Part shown: piece after piece, positions 1 to 7,700 of the stretch
Layout of the letters: each line of letters opens with the position of its first letter
Position numbering within the stretch: the stretch's first letter is position 1
From: Acidaminococcus sp. CAG:917
GTDB lineage: Bacteria > Bacillota > Clostridia > Christensenellales > CAG-917
Assembly: GCA_000437555.1 (NCBI GenBank)
Contig: FR901011.1
Coordinates: 1-28,955 of the forward strand
Direction of reading: 5' to 3'
DNA length: 28,955 nucleotides
Made by a program: the position numbers and the translations under genes
The notes under the pieces: generated by a model
What the model was told of the DNA's origin: nothing
Databases searched by the model: none
The model's input: only the letters and a program-made list of their open reading frames with translations

Positions 1-278
1 GTGGGCGTAGGATATTTGAGAGGCTCTGCCCCTAGTACGAGAGGACCAGGGTGGACGCACCTATGGCGCACCAGTTGTCACGCCAGTGGCATAGCTGGGT
101 AACGATGTGCGGATGGGATAAACGCTGAAAGCATCTAAGCGTGAAACCCGCCTCAAGATAAGATATCCCTAAAGAGCAATCTGAGTAAGGCCCCTTATAG
201 ACCATAAGGTTGATAGGTCAGGTGTGTAAGTGCAGCAATGCATTCAGCTTACTGATACTAATAGGCCGAGGGCTTCAA
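1..278 (+). rRNA. 23S ribosomal RNA, 3' end only
   Basis: This is the 3' part of a large-subunit rRNA gene; the rest lies upstream of the window. The universally conserved sarcin-ricin loop, AGTACGAGAGGACC, is at 34-47. The usual helix that follows (GTTGTCACGCCAGTGGCAT) and the closing segment ending near GGGCTTCAA are also present. The exact mature 3' end (about 278) is estimated from the family. It is followed after about 60 bases by 5S rRNA, with no tRNA between, so this is the tail of an ordinary rrn operon read on the plus strand. Confidence 0.97.
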
Positions 279-341
279 TCAAATAAATACGTTAAACACT
301 CTTATTTCTATGCAGTTGTGAATGTGCACACATTCAACCAT

Positions 342-459
342 AACCGGTGATTATAGCAAGGAGGATCCACCTGTTCTCATACCGAACACAGAAGTTAAGC
401 TCCTTAGCGCAGAAAGTACTTGATTGGACACGATCTGGGAGGATATGACGTTGCCGGTT
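342..459 (+). rRNA. 5S ribosomal RNA
   Basis: The complete 5S gene is about 118 bases. It carries the hallmark internal segment CCGAACACAGAAGTTAAGC near 381-399. The two ends pair: AACCGG at 342-347 with CCGGTT at 454-459, which forms the terminal helix and fixes the boundaries to within a base or two. It lies just downstream of 23S rRNA and just before a GAAA-capped terminator hairpin. Confidence 0.96.
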
Positions 460-472
460 TTTCAGAAAAGAA

Positions 473-497
473 GAAGCACGAAAGTGCTTCTTTTTTG
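473..497 (+). terminator. rrn operon terminator 1
   Basis: A 7-bp stem, GAAGCAC (473-479) with GTGCTTC (484-490), is capped by a GAAA tetraloop and followed by a T tract. It lies 14 bases after the 5S gene and is a standard rho-independent terminator. Confidence 0.9.
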
Positions 498-522
498 TTT
501 TATTTTGTTAAATAAGTGTCCA

Positions 523-558
523 AAAAAACACGGAGTGTGATAGCACGACGTGTTTTTT
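523..558. terminator. rrn terminator 2, bidirectional hairpin
   Basis: A perfect 10-bp inverted repeat, AAAAAACACG (523-532) with CGTGTTTTTT (549-558), has a 16-base loop. The A run on one side and T run on the other let it work in either direction. It sits between the first rrn terminator and the duplicated 5S tail. Confidence 0.65.
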
Positions 559-573
559 ATTGAGTATAAATTC

Positions 574-634
574 GGGAGGATATGACGCCCATGGTTTTTC
601 AGAAAATGCAAGCACGAAAGTGCTTCTTTTTTTT
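574..634 (+). repeat. partial duplicate of the 5S rRNA tail plus its terminator
   Basis: GGGAGGATATGACG at 574-587 repeats 437-450 inside the 5S gene. TTTTTCAGAAAA then repeats, and a second hairpin follows: AAGCAC (610-615), GAAA loop, GTGCTT (620-625), T run. The spacing matches the original to within one base, while the seven bases after GACG differ. It is a non-functional remnant of a duplicated or recombined 5S end that now acts as a third terminator. A 61-codon reading frame over it (582-767) has no ribosome site or family signal. Confidence 0.8.
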
Positions 635-1122
635 AATTTGTATGTTTACAAACAACAAGAGGAGTTATATGGATTTTTACCGTTTTGATTGTTTATCGGC
701 TTATAAAAAAATAGGGCGTTTAAAAGGGGTAAAGCGGTATAAAATTCTTGCGTTTTATCGGCGTTAGTTTCTTAGGATTTGCCATTTAAATTTTTGATAG
801 GGAGCTGCGTATTTAATTGATATATGTTCAAATTTAAAGATTTAAAAATATGCTTTTGATTTTAATTTGTTATTAAATTTATATATTGAAAAATTTTCTA
901 AATAGTTTTTAAATGCTAAAATGCACATATGTGAAATAATTTAAAAATCCGAGATGTATGCGTATTAATTCAGTAAGCGTAAAACGAATAAACGTATGCG
1001 ATTTTGTGTTTCATTAAAAATAAAGATACGCAAAGAATGGTTTTGCCTATCTCTGTTTCAACCCCCTATCGTATAGAAATGATAAAGGCGCAAGGAAATT
1101 GGATTATCTTGCCTTGATGATA
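635..1122. other. intergenic, no gene seen
   Basis: A very A/T-rich stretch of about 490 bases lies between the rrn terminators and the 3' end of the minus-strand glycosylase gene. I found no convincing coding frame, tRNA or promoter serving a neighbour. Confidence 0.6.
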
Positions 1123-1611
1123 TTATTGTTTGCCGCGTTCGGCAAGCGCCGACGTTAACGTCTTCTTCCATATCTTAAAATCGAATTTGGCATTTGCCGG
1201 TGACGTGGACGGCAGGCAATCGGTTATTGCCATAAGATTGGGATATGCCTTTTTGAAATATTTTTTCGCCGCCCCACCGTTTAAGAATATCCTTTTAATG
1301 TCTGCCGTTTTAAAAATCTGAGTCATATCGCATACGACGGCATTTTTAATGTTTGCGTCGAGCGAGCCTTCGATTTCGCATTCCACCACGACGTCCCAGA
1401 GGGCGACGTTGTGTTTTAAAAGCATAGATTTTTTCTCTTCGACAGTGGTCGGAAGTTTCTCGCCGAAAATTTGGGCGAGCGTGCTCCAAAAGCGGTTTTG
1501 TCTGTTTCCGTAATAGAAATTCTCTTCCCTCGATTTGACGCTCGGAAAGCTTCCCAAAATCAAAATTTTACTGTCGCCGTTAACGAACGGACAAAATCCT
1601 CGTATGCTCAT
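1123..1611 (-). CDS. hypoxanthine-DNA glycosylase-like protein (uracil-DNA glycosylase superfamily)
   Basis: This 162-residue protein probably starts base-excision repair of deaminated bases (hypoxanthine) in the cytoplasm. The N-terminal part has the superfamily active-site strand ILGSFPS (about 18-24), followed by FYYGNRQNRFW (about 32-42), the YY..N.FW pattern of family 6 (HDG) enzymes. Near the C-terminus LPSTSPANA (about 133-141) matches the conserved LPSTSPAN signature. Length is normal for the family (about 160-170). The ATG at 1611 has only a weak ribosome site (GTGG). It stands alone: dpaB upstream ends at its own terminator about 200 bases away. Activity on inosine rather than uracil is inferred from family resemblance only. 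Confidence 0.85.
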   Translation of the reverse strand: MSIRGFCPFVNGDSKILILGSFPSVKSREENFYYGNRQNRFWSTLAQIFGEKLPTTVEEKKSMLLKHNVALWDVVVECEIEGSLDANIKNAVVCDMTQIFKTADIKRIFLNGGAAKKYFKKAYPNLMAITDCLPSTSPANAKFDFKIWKKTLTSALAERGKQ

Positions 1612-1791
1612 ATTTAAATATTACCACAAATAAATTGCAGTGTTCTCATATTTTTATATATTCATCTGTAAAAATTTAAAATCGGGCATCTATGCGAGTA
1701 GGGCGGCAGATAACGCACCTCGGTCAGCGCCCAAAGAGCGGATAAATTTTTGCAACGCTCAAAAACGAAAAAATGTTACGGCGGATAATGC

Positions 1792-1817
1792 AAAAAAAAT
1801 GCGGCGTAAAGCCGCAT
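1792..1817 (-). terminator. terminator of dpaAB
   Basis: Read on the minus strand, ATGCGGC and GCCGCAT form a 7-bp stem with a 5-base loop, followed by a run of eight T. It lies 23 bases past the dpaB stop codon. Confidence 0.85.
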
Positions 1818-1839
1818 AGTTTAGGCGTGTAGGATTTAA

Positions 1840-2406
1840 TTATACATATCGTGGTTGATATTGTTTGCCCTCGTCTATGGCGGCGAGTAAAGTTTGTGCC
1901 GTCAAAGAGAAATCCGCCACCATGGAATTCGGTTTTTCGGTCGGAGCGTCCTGCCTTAGCGGAACGAAAAAAACGTTTTTGGTGTTGGTCAAAAGTCCTA
2001 CATTTTTAGCGTTCGCACCCAATGCGTCGTTTGACGACAGAGCGATGACAACAGGACGGTTGTTTCTCAGCTGAGCCTTGACCGCAAGCGTGACGGGCGT
2101 ATCGGTGATGCCGTTTGCGATTTTTGCCAGAGTATTGCCTGTGCAGGGCAAAACAAGAACTGCGTCAAGGTTTGCCTTTGCAATAGGTTCGGCGTCTTGC
2201 AGAGTGCAAATTATTTTTTTACCCGTCTTTTCTTCTACCGCCTGTCTGAAATCATCGGCTTTGAAAAATCGGGTGTCAAGATTTTTGACGTTAAAACTGA
2301 ATATCGGCGTTATGTCAAAGCCTTTTGATATTAAATCATCTATTGCGGCAAGCGTTGTCTTTAGGGTGCAAAACGAGCCGCATACGCAAAAGCCTATCCT
2401 TTTCAT
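1840..2406 (-). CDS. dpaB: dipicolinate synthase subunit B
   Basis: This 188-residue flavoprotein-fold subunit (SpoVFB) pairs with DpaA to make dipicolinic acid from 4-hydroxy-tetrahydrodipicolinate in the mother cell during sporulation; the product packs into the spore core with calcium. The N-terminus reads IGFCVCGSFCT, the flavin-binding G-x-C-G-S-F-C pattern of this subunit. VLPCTGNTLAKIANGITDTPV (about 85-105) is the other family block, and ALSSNDALG.NAKN follows. Length matches the family (about 190-200). The ATG overlaps the dpaA stop as ATGA (2406-2403) with AAAGGAG just upstream, so the two are translationally coupled. Confidence 0.93.
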   Translation of the reverse strand: MKRIGFCVCGSFCTLKTTLAAIDDLISKGFDITPIFSFNVKNLDTRFFKADDFRQAVEEKTGKKIICTLQDAEPIAKANLDAVLVLPCTGNTLAKIANGITDTPVTLAVKAQLRNNRPVVIALSSNDALGANAKNVGLLTNTKNVFFVPLRQDAPTEKPNSMVADFSLTAQTLLAAIDEGKQYQPRYV

Positions 2407-3092
2407 TTAATACTCCTTTTGATAAAGTCGTAAATCAGTTTAGCCGACGACTTGGGATAACATTTGGCGGGCAGACCGCCAAAGTATGCCGAACCGTTTT
2501 TCATCAGATTTATATCCTTATAGTAGTCGCCTGCCAGGTCTATATAGAGTGTTGTCGCAGACGGTTTGGCAACAATCGGAACGGGCGCGGTGTTGATTAT
2601 CACGTCATATTTTGAAAAGTCAAGCTCGCCCAGCGACATTACCTCATTCGCGAAAGCCCGAGCCTGTCTTGCCGACGAAGTGGAAGCGACATCGTATTTA
2701 GCTCCGAGTCCCCAAAGAATTTTAGAGAGGTGAACGCCTATCCTGCCAAAGCCTATGATGAGAATTTTGGCATCGGAAGGCGAGATTTTGAAATCGCTCA
2801 AAATATTGAGCGCGGCGATTGCCGTGAGCGAGGCATTTTGGTCGGCAAAAATTTCGTCGCTCAGCATGCAGAAATTTGGATATCCGTCAAGAAGTTTCAG
2901 GGCTCCTTTATCGATTTTACCGTAAAAGAAAACAGAGTCGCAGGGCAAAATTTCCTTTTTGACAAAGGCGGCGTCTACGCTTGTCTGCGGAGCAGCAACG
3001 AATATCTCCTTTTCATTTTTTGTTTCGTCATCTAACATAAGCTGCCAAAGGGCCGCCATACGTTCGTCATTTCCAAAAATTTTCGCTTTCAT
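2403..3092 (-). CDS. dpaA: dipicolinate synthase subunit A
   Basis: This is the Rossmann-fold subunit of dipicolinate synthase (SpoVFA), 229 residues from the chosen start. ILIIGFGRIG (about 113-122) is the dinucleotide-binding G-x-G-x-x-G loop, and a run of small residues plus VIINTAPVPIV follows, as in this family. It is shorter than the Bacillus protein (about 300 residues), with the loss in the N-terminal half. The reading frame is open up to 3203, but those extra 37 codons overlap the divergent gene's promoter region and look non-protein-like; MKAKIFGNDERM is the family-like N-terminus. The ribosome site is poor, and a CATAGTATA element lies four bases before the ATG. It forms a two-gene operon with dpaB. 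Confidence 0.9.
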   Translation of the reverse strand: MKAKIFGNDERMAALWQLMLDDETKNEKEIFVAAPQTSVDAAFVKKEILPCDSVFFYGKIDKGALKLLDGYPNFCMLSDEIFADQNASLTAIAALNILSDFKISPSDAKILIIGFGRIGVHLSKILWGLGAKYDVASTSSARQARAFANEVMSLGELDFSKYDVIINTAPVPIVAKPSATTLYIDLAGDYYKDINLMKNGSAYFGGLPAKCYPKSSAKLIYDFIKRSIK

Positions 3093-3096
3093 AATG

Positions 3097-3151
3097 TATA
3101 CTATGTGCTTTTTTAAAAGGGTGACACAACGGCAAAAAAAACCATAGTATG
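3097..3151. promoter_or_regulatory. divergent dpaA / P-loop gene control region with mother-cell-like -10 elements
   Basis: On the minus strand CATAGTATA (3105-3097) matches the sigma-K -10 pattern CATAnnnTA exactly, with an AC dinucleotide 15 bases upstream. On the plus strand CATAGTATG (3143-3151) matches all but the last base, with AC at 3124-3125 giving a 17-base spacer. Together they form an 8-bp inverted repeat, ATACTATG/CATAGTAT. Both lie unusually close to the start codons (the plus-strand one leaves a start point inside the GGAGG), so an operator reading is also possible. Confidence 0.45.
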
Positions 3152-3165
3152 CATTGGAGGCTGTT

Positions 3166-4149
3166 ATGTCAGTAAGAATGTTTTTGGGCGGAAATACCGC
3201 CAACGGATTTAAAAGTTATTTTGAAGAGCGGCTCGCGCCGATGAAAAAAATATACATATTAAAAGGCGGCGCGGGAACGGGCAAAAGCACGCTTATGAAA
3301 AAGGTTGCCGATTTTGCCGAGGCCGAAAAGCTAAAGACGCAGCTTTGGTATTGCAGCGGAGACGTCAAAAGTCTTGACGGCGTTTGTCTTGTCGATAAAG
3401 GAATTGCGATAGTTGACGGAACGGCGCCGCACGTCGTTGAGGCAAAATATCCCGCAGTGAGAGATAAACTCATAGCTCTCGGCGATTATATCGACGAGGG
3501 CAAAGTTTTACCTCATTATGAAGAAATCGCTTCTCTATGTTCGGAGAAGATGAAGAGATATAACAAAGCGTATAGATATTTAAAAACGGCAAAATTTTTC
3601 GAAGATACCATAAATGAAGATTGCGAGATAATAAGGCCAAAGCTTGTTCAGATATGTTCAAAAGTGGCATACGAGGTGAGGAAACTTACCAAAATCACAA
3701 GGCAGTTTATGAGTGCAATATCTCCGCAAGGTGTGGTATCATTCGACGATTGTCTCGAGGGAAAACAGTTAATTTCGTTATATTATGAATATCCCAAGCA
3801 ACGTGAGCAGTTTTTTGAAATCCTCACGAATATGCTTTGCGGATACGAAGCGTATATGAACCCGCTGGGCTCGGGCATAGATTGTCTTGTCGTGGGAAGA
3901 TACGCGATTATTCCTTACGTGTCGCAAGAAGCGGGCGAAGTCGTCGATTTAAACCTTGCTTTAAAAAGGACTCCGTCGGACATGGCTTATGAGAAGGGCG
4001 AATTTGAAAGGAATTTAAGTTATGCCACAGACGAGTTGTCAAAGGCGAGAGAAGCTCACCTCAAAGTGGAAGATATTTATATCCCTGCCATGGATTTTGA
4101 CGGAGTAAACTCCGAGACCGAAAAGGTTTTAAAGGAGATATTTTCCTAA
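3166..4149 (+). CDS. P-loop NTPase-like protein, tandem-domain family with degenerate second half
   Basis: This is a 327-residue cytoplasmic protein. Residues 34-42 (GGAGTGKST) are a Walker A loop, and DGTAPHVVE (84-92) and IALGDYID (103-110) match a poorly characterised Bacillus/Clostridia NTP-binding family. That family, as I recall it (about 360 residues), has two similar P-loop halves. Here the second half keeps the flanks (SAISPQGVVSFDDCL, about 183-197; GIDCLVVGRYAIIP, about 237-250) but has lost the Walker A loop. The start is ATG 3166 with GGAGG at 3156-3160; a TTG four codons earlier is rejected. The divergent dpaA and the mother-cell-like promoter suggest a sporulation-time role, which is inference. 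The substrate is unknown. Confidence 0.75.
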   Translation: MSVRMFLGGNTANGFKSYFEERLAPMKKIYILKGGAGTGKSTLMKKVADFAEAEKLKTQLWYCSGDVKSLDGVCLVDKGIAIVDGTAPHVVEAKYPAVRDKLIALGDYIDEGKVLPHYEEIASLCSEKMKRYNKAYRYLKTAKFFEDTINEDCEIIRPKLVQICSKVAYEVRKLTKITRQFMSAISPQGVVSFDDCLEGKQLISLYYEYPKQREQFFEILTNMLCGYEAYMNPLGSGIDCLVVGRYAIIPYVSQEAGEVVDLNLALKRTPSDMAYEKGEFERNLSYATDELSKAREAHLKVEDIYIPAMDFDGVNSETEKVLKEIFS

Positions 4150-4254
4150 AAGACTTCGGCGTTAAAAAACACTAAAGGGAAAACTTAAAAGAGGTCTTGC
4201 GAAAATCGAGGCGCGACAAAAAAAAGTGTGCGGCTATGCCAAAACGCTCAAATC

Positions 4255-4283
4255 AAAAAAGGGAGCATATTGCTCCTTTTTTT
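4255..4283. terminator. intrinsic terminator, bidirectional
   Basis: GGGAGCA and TGCTCCT pair around a TAT loop, flanked by AAAAAA (4255-4260) and TTTTTTT (4277-4283). It lies about 105 bases after the P-loop gene. Confidence 0.85.
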
Positions 4284-4304
4284 GTTTGAAAGCACAATAT
4301 AAAC

Positions 4305-4390
4305 AAACACAAGACAAACGAAAGGCGAATACAGACGGATACAGTCAAACACAAGGTAAACAAAAGGCGAATACAAGACGGATACAAGTC
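4305..4390. repeat. two-copy tandem repeat, 42 and 44 bases
   Basis: Copy 1 (4305-4346) and copy 2 (4347-4390) share the order AAACACAAG, TAAAC or CAAAC, AAAGGCGAATACA, GACGGATACA, GTC, with small indels. Inside each copy the two halves also resemble each other. A 64-codon frame crosses it (4226-4420) but is rich in K/Q/T/N, has no ribosome site and contains the terminator, so I treat it as non-coding. The style resembles the array at 26861-27076. Confidence 0.75.
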
Positions 4391-4718
4391 AAATATAATA
4401 CATTCACAAGAGAGCTATAAAGACAATTATAAAACAAATGCTTAAAATACTGTTTTTAACATTTATATTAAATAATTATAAAATTGCCTAATTATTTATG
4501 TTTCGGCATAGCTTAAAGCCCTTTGGCAGCATAAAACAGCGAAAAAACCGATAAAAATGAGGGGAAAAACCGTCTGAAAAACTGAAAAAAAATGACAAAA
4601 GCCATTTTGCTATTGACTTTTGACAGGGTGGTATATTAAAATGAAAATGTATAATAGCATAATAGTCTAATTCTGTAAATCAGACGTTACTTTGACATAC
4701 TGTCAAACAGGGGAGTTT
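4391..4718. promoter_or_regulatory. upstream region of the giant lipoprotein gene with a TTTGACA palindrome
   Basis: Two -35-like hexamers, TTGACT (4613-4618) and TTGACA (4620-4625), and a TATAAT (4650-4655) are present, but none has 16-18 base spacing; TATATT at 4632 is too close. Just before the ribosome site lies a perfect inverted repeat, TTTGACA-TAC-TGTCAAA (4691-4707), which looks like a repressor site or a small 5' hairpin. The rest of the stretch is A/T-rich with no gene seen. Confidence 0.5.
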
Positions 4719-7700
4719 ATGGGAAAGAAAGGTAAAATTTTTATTTCATTATTACTTGTGATAATGATTTGCGCGCTCGGCGCAGTCCTTTCCGCATGCG
4801 GTGAGGAAGAGTCCGTTGTGCCCACAACTATTGTGGAAAATAACGTTCAGATAGGCACAAGTCTGTCGCCGCTGCCTGTGGAAGACTTTGAGTTTTCTTT
4901 AATCACTTTTAAAGTGAGATATTCCGACGGCTCGACAAGCGGCGATATAAAACTTACCGAATCGATGGTTACTAACCTCGACGAGGTTAACAACACGATT
5001 TCGCAGGTTAAACAAGGCTATCTCGAAAAATCCGAAGTTTTAATCAATGCGCAATATTCGGCGAGCGGAAAGACGTTGACGCACACGTTTATCGTACATA
5101 TAAAAGCTCCCGAGGTGACGTTTACCGTTTTCGGCAACGGAGCGGCAAACGGTGATATTACAATTGGCGTTCCTATCGGAAAGACCTTTAATTCCTATGA
5201 CAGTTTTATATCTTTTATAAACGAAAAAGCAGGTCAGATTTTGCAGACCGGCTATAATTTGCAGAGCATATACTGGCTCAACAGGGCGGAATATACCCCC
5301 GGTATGGACGAGGACGATTTCAGCGATGAAAATAAAGGTATTGATATCAAAAACGTGAATAACTGGGCAAGCTCGGGAACGGGCGGAAGCATAGCTTCGC
5401 TCGTCGCTTCCAAGGATATGTATTTCTGGTGCTCCTGGACGAGAGCTTCGGTTACCGTCACGTTCAACTATAACTTCAATCAATACTATATCTCCAACGC
5501 ATCCTTCTATCACAGAACTTATTCGGTGAACAAGCCTTCCGGAACAGGCGTAGGATATTATCTTGAAGACTCAAACGGCGACCGCTATACTCTTATAAAC
5601 GCTCAGAATCAGATAGTCACCGAAATTTATACCCAGAACATCGATAAGATTCAAAGACCCACAACATACGTTGACGAAACGACTCTCGGCAAACAGCCTT
5701 GGGATAACCCCAACACGCCTATGAACGATATAGTGGAAGGACGCACGTTTGTCGGCTGGTATTATCTTGACGCAAACGGAAATAAACAGTCGTGGTCATT
5801 CAATAACGTCGTCAGAGAGAATATGACTTTCTACGCCGAATGGGCGGATAGAGAATATACCATTACATTTGACCTCGGAGGCGGATATCTCGGCAGCACG
5901 CTCTATATCTCCGACGACGGCAAACTCCTTTGCGAAAATACAAGCTCGGTCAATTCTGCCGTAGGAACAATCGACAGAATGGGAACGCTTGTCGATACGG
6001 ACGGAACTTCAAAATCCGTTCCGACCGTCGTTTCTTATACGGGCTTGACATACAGGCAAAACGTTTTCGGAACTACGGGTAAAAATTTCTATCTTACAAA
6101 GACCGTTAACGATATAAACGCCAACCATTATATTTATAAAGGTAAGATAAGCGAAGGGCAATATTATTATGATTTCGCAGGCTGGTATCTCGACGCCAAC
6201 TTCACTCAGCCGTTCAGCATGAACGCCAATGAGTTTACCAAAGACCTCTATCTCTATGCCAAGTGGGAACTCGTCGAGAGCAAAGAGACGGCGTTCTATA
6301 CCGATTATCTTTTTAAAGGTTATCTTGAACTAAAAGACGACGGAACGTATAAGATTACCGGGGTTGCGGATAAGACGATAACCACACTCAGAATTCCTAC
6401 GTCGATAGGCGGTATTGCCATTACCGAAATCGGCGCAAGAGCGTTCAGCGGATGCTCGTCGCTTCTCAACGTCGAATTTGTCGGCGGCAGCGAATCTAAA
6501 CTTGAAAAGATAGGCGACAGGGCTTTTGAATTCTGTAGCAGACTTTCGCTCATAAACAAAGTCGCATTGACGATACCCGGCGACGTAGGTGAAGATATTC
6601 TTTCAACGGCGGTTGACGGTGCAAGCGCACTCAGACAGCTCGGCAGCCTCACCTCGGTCGGCGTCGACGTCTTTAAGGGCACGGCGTGGCTCACCGAAAA
6701 GAAGAAAGAAATCAACTTTATCACTTTCGGAGGCCTGCTCGTCCAATATATCGGCGATACGTCTGTCACCAACATTGTGGCAAGCACGGCGGAGCTTCCC
6801 GAAATAGGCGTGGAACTCGATACGTCGTATACTCTTACGGAAATTAAAAACAGCAATGACGTAACGCTCATCTATCAATTCAGCTCGCCTACGCATCCGA
6901 CGTATAAATACGTCGTGCTCGGCGACAACATAACGACTATCAACGATTACGCATTTAAGGGCTTGACGTCGCTTACCTCGTTCACCGTGCCGAGCACAGT
7001 AACGTATATCGGCGACTATTCCTTCCAAAACTGCGACTTCTTGCGTGACTTTAATATAGTCACCAAGAGCGGAACGGTTTACAGCGTCTTGAACGGTGCA
7101 GGCGAGGGAGAGCCGGAACCGCAAGCGTCCGATTTCAACCTCGAATATGTCGGCTCTTCGGCATTGGTCGATACTCTGTTCATCGACAGTTTTACAGGAT
7201 TCGTCAAGATAGGTAAAATCTTGTATGCATACAGAGGCTCCAATACCGTCACGCAGATTACCATTCCCGCAGGAATAGAAATCATTGCCGACAACCTCTT
7301 TATATCCGCTCAGAATCTCAGAGTCATTCTCTTTGAGTCGGGTGCAGAGTCTTCTATTAAGAAAATCGGAAGAAACGCCTTTAACAGCACACAGTGGTAT
7401 TCTCAAAAGGGTGCGGATAACAACGGTTTCGTTATTATAAACAATATCCTTATCGGTTATACGAGAACGCCGTCCGCCGACGAATACGGCAACGTCGTCA
7501 TCAACGTTCCCAACGGAGTCGTGACTATCGCGTCTTTCGCTTTCTCGAATACAAGCTCGATAACGCATATCACTCTGCCTCCGTCGGTGCAGAAGATTGA
7601 GGATTACGCTTTTGAGTCTTGCACAAAACTTAAATCAATTTCCTTTGAGCACATCGCTCAATCGGGTAACGGCGGATATTATCAAAATATGCCCGTGCTG

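Noticed and set aside
582..767. 61-codon frame after the 5S gene
   Set aside because: It starts inside the duplicated 5S tail and includes the terminator hairpin; it is not protein-like.
4226..4420. 64-codon frame rich in K/Q/T
   Set aside because: It contains an intrinsic terminator and a tandem repeat and has no ribosome site.
6603..7568. Long minus-strand frames inside the giant lipoprotein gene
   Set aside because: They are antisense shadows of a repeat-rich coding region, with Arg/Val/Asp-heavy composition and no ribosome sites.
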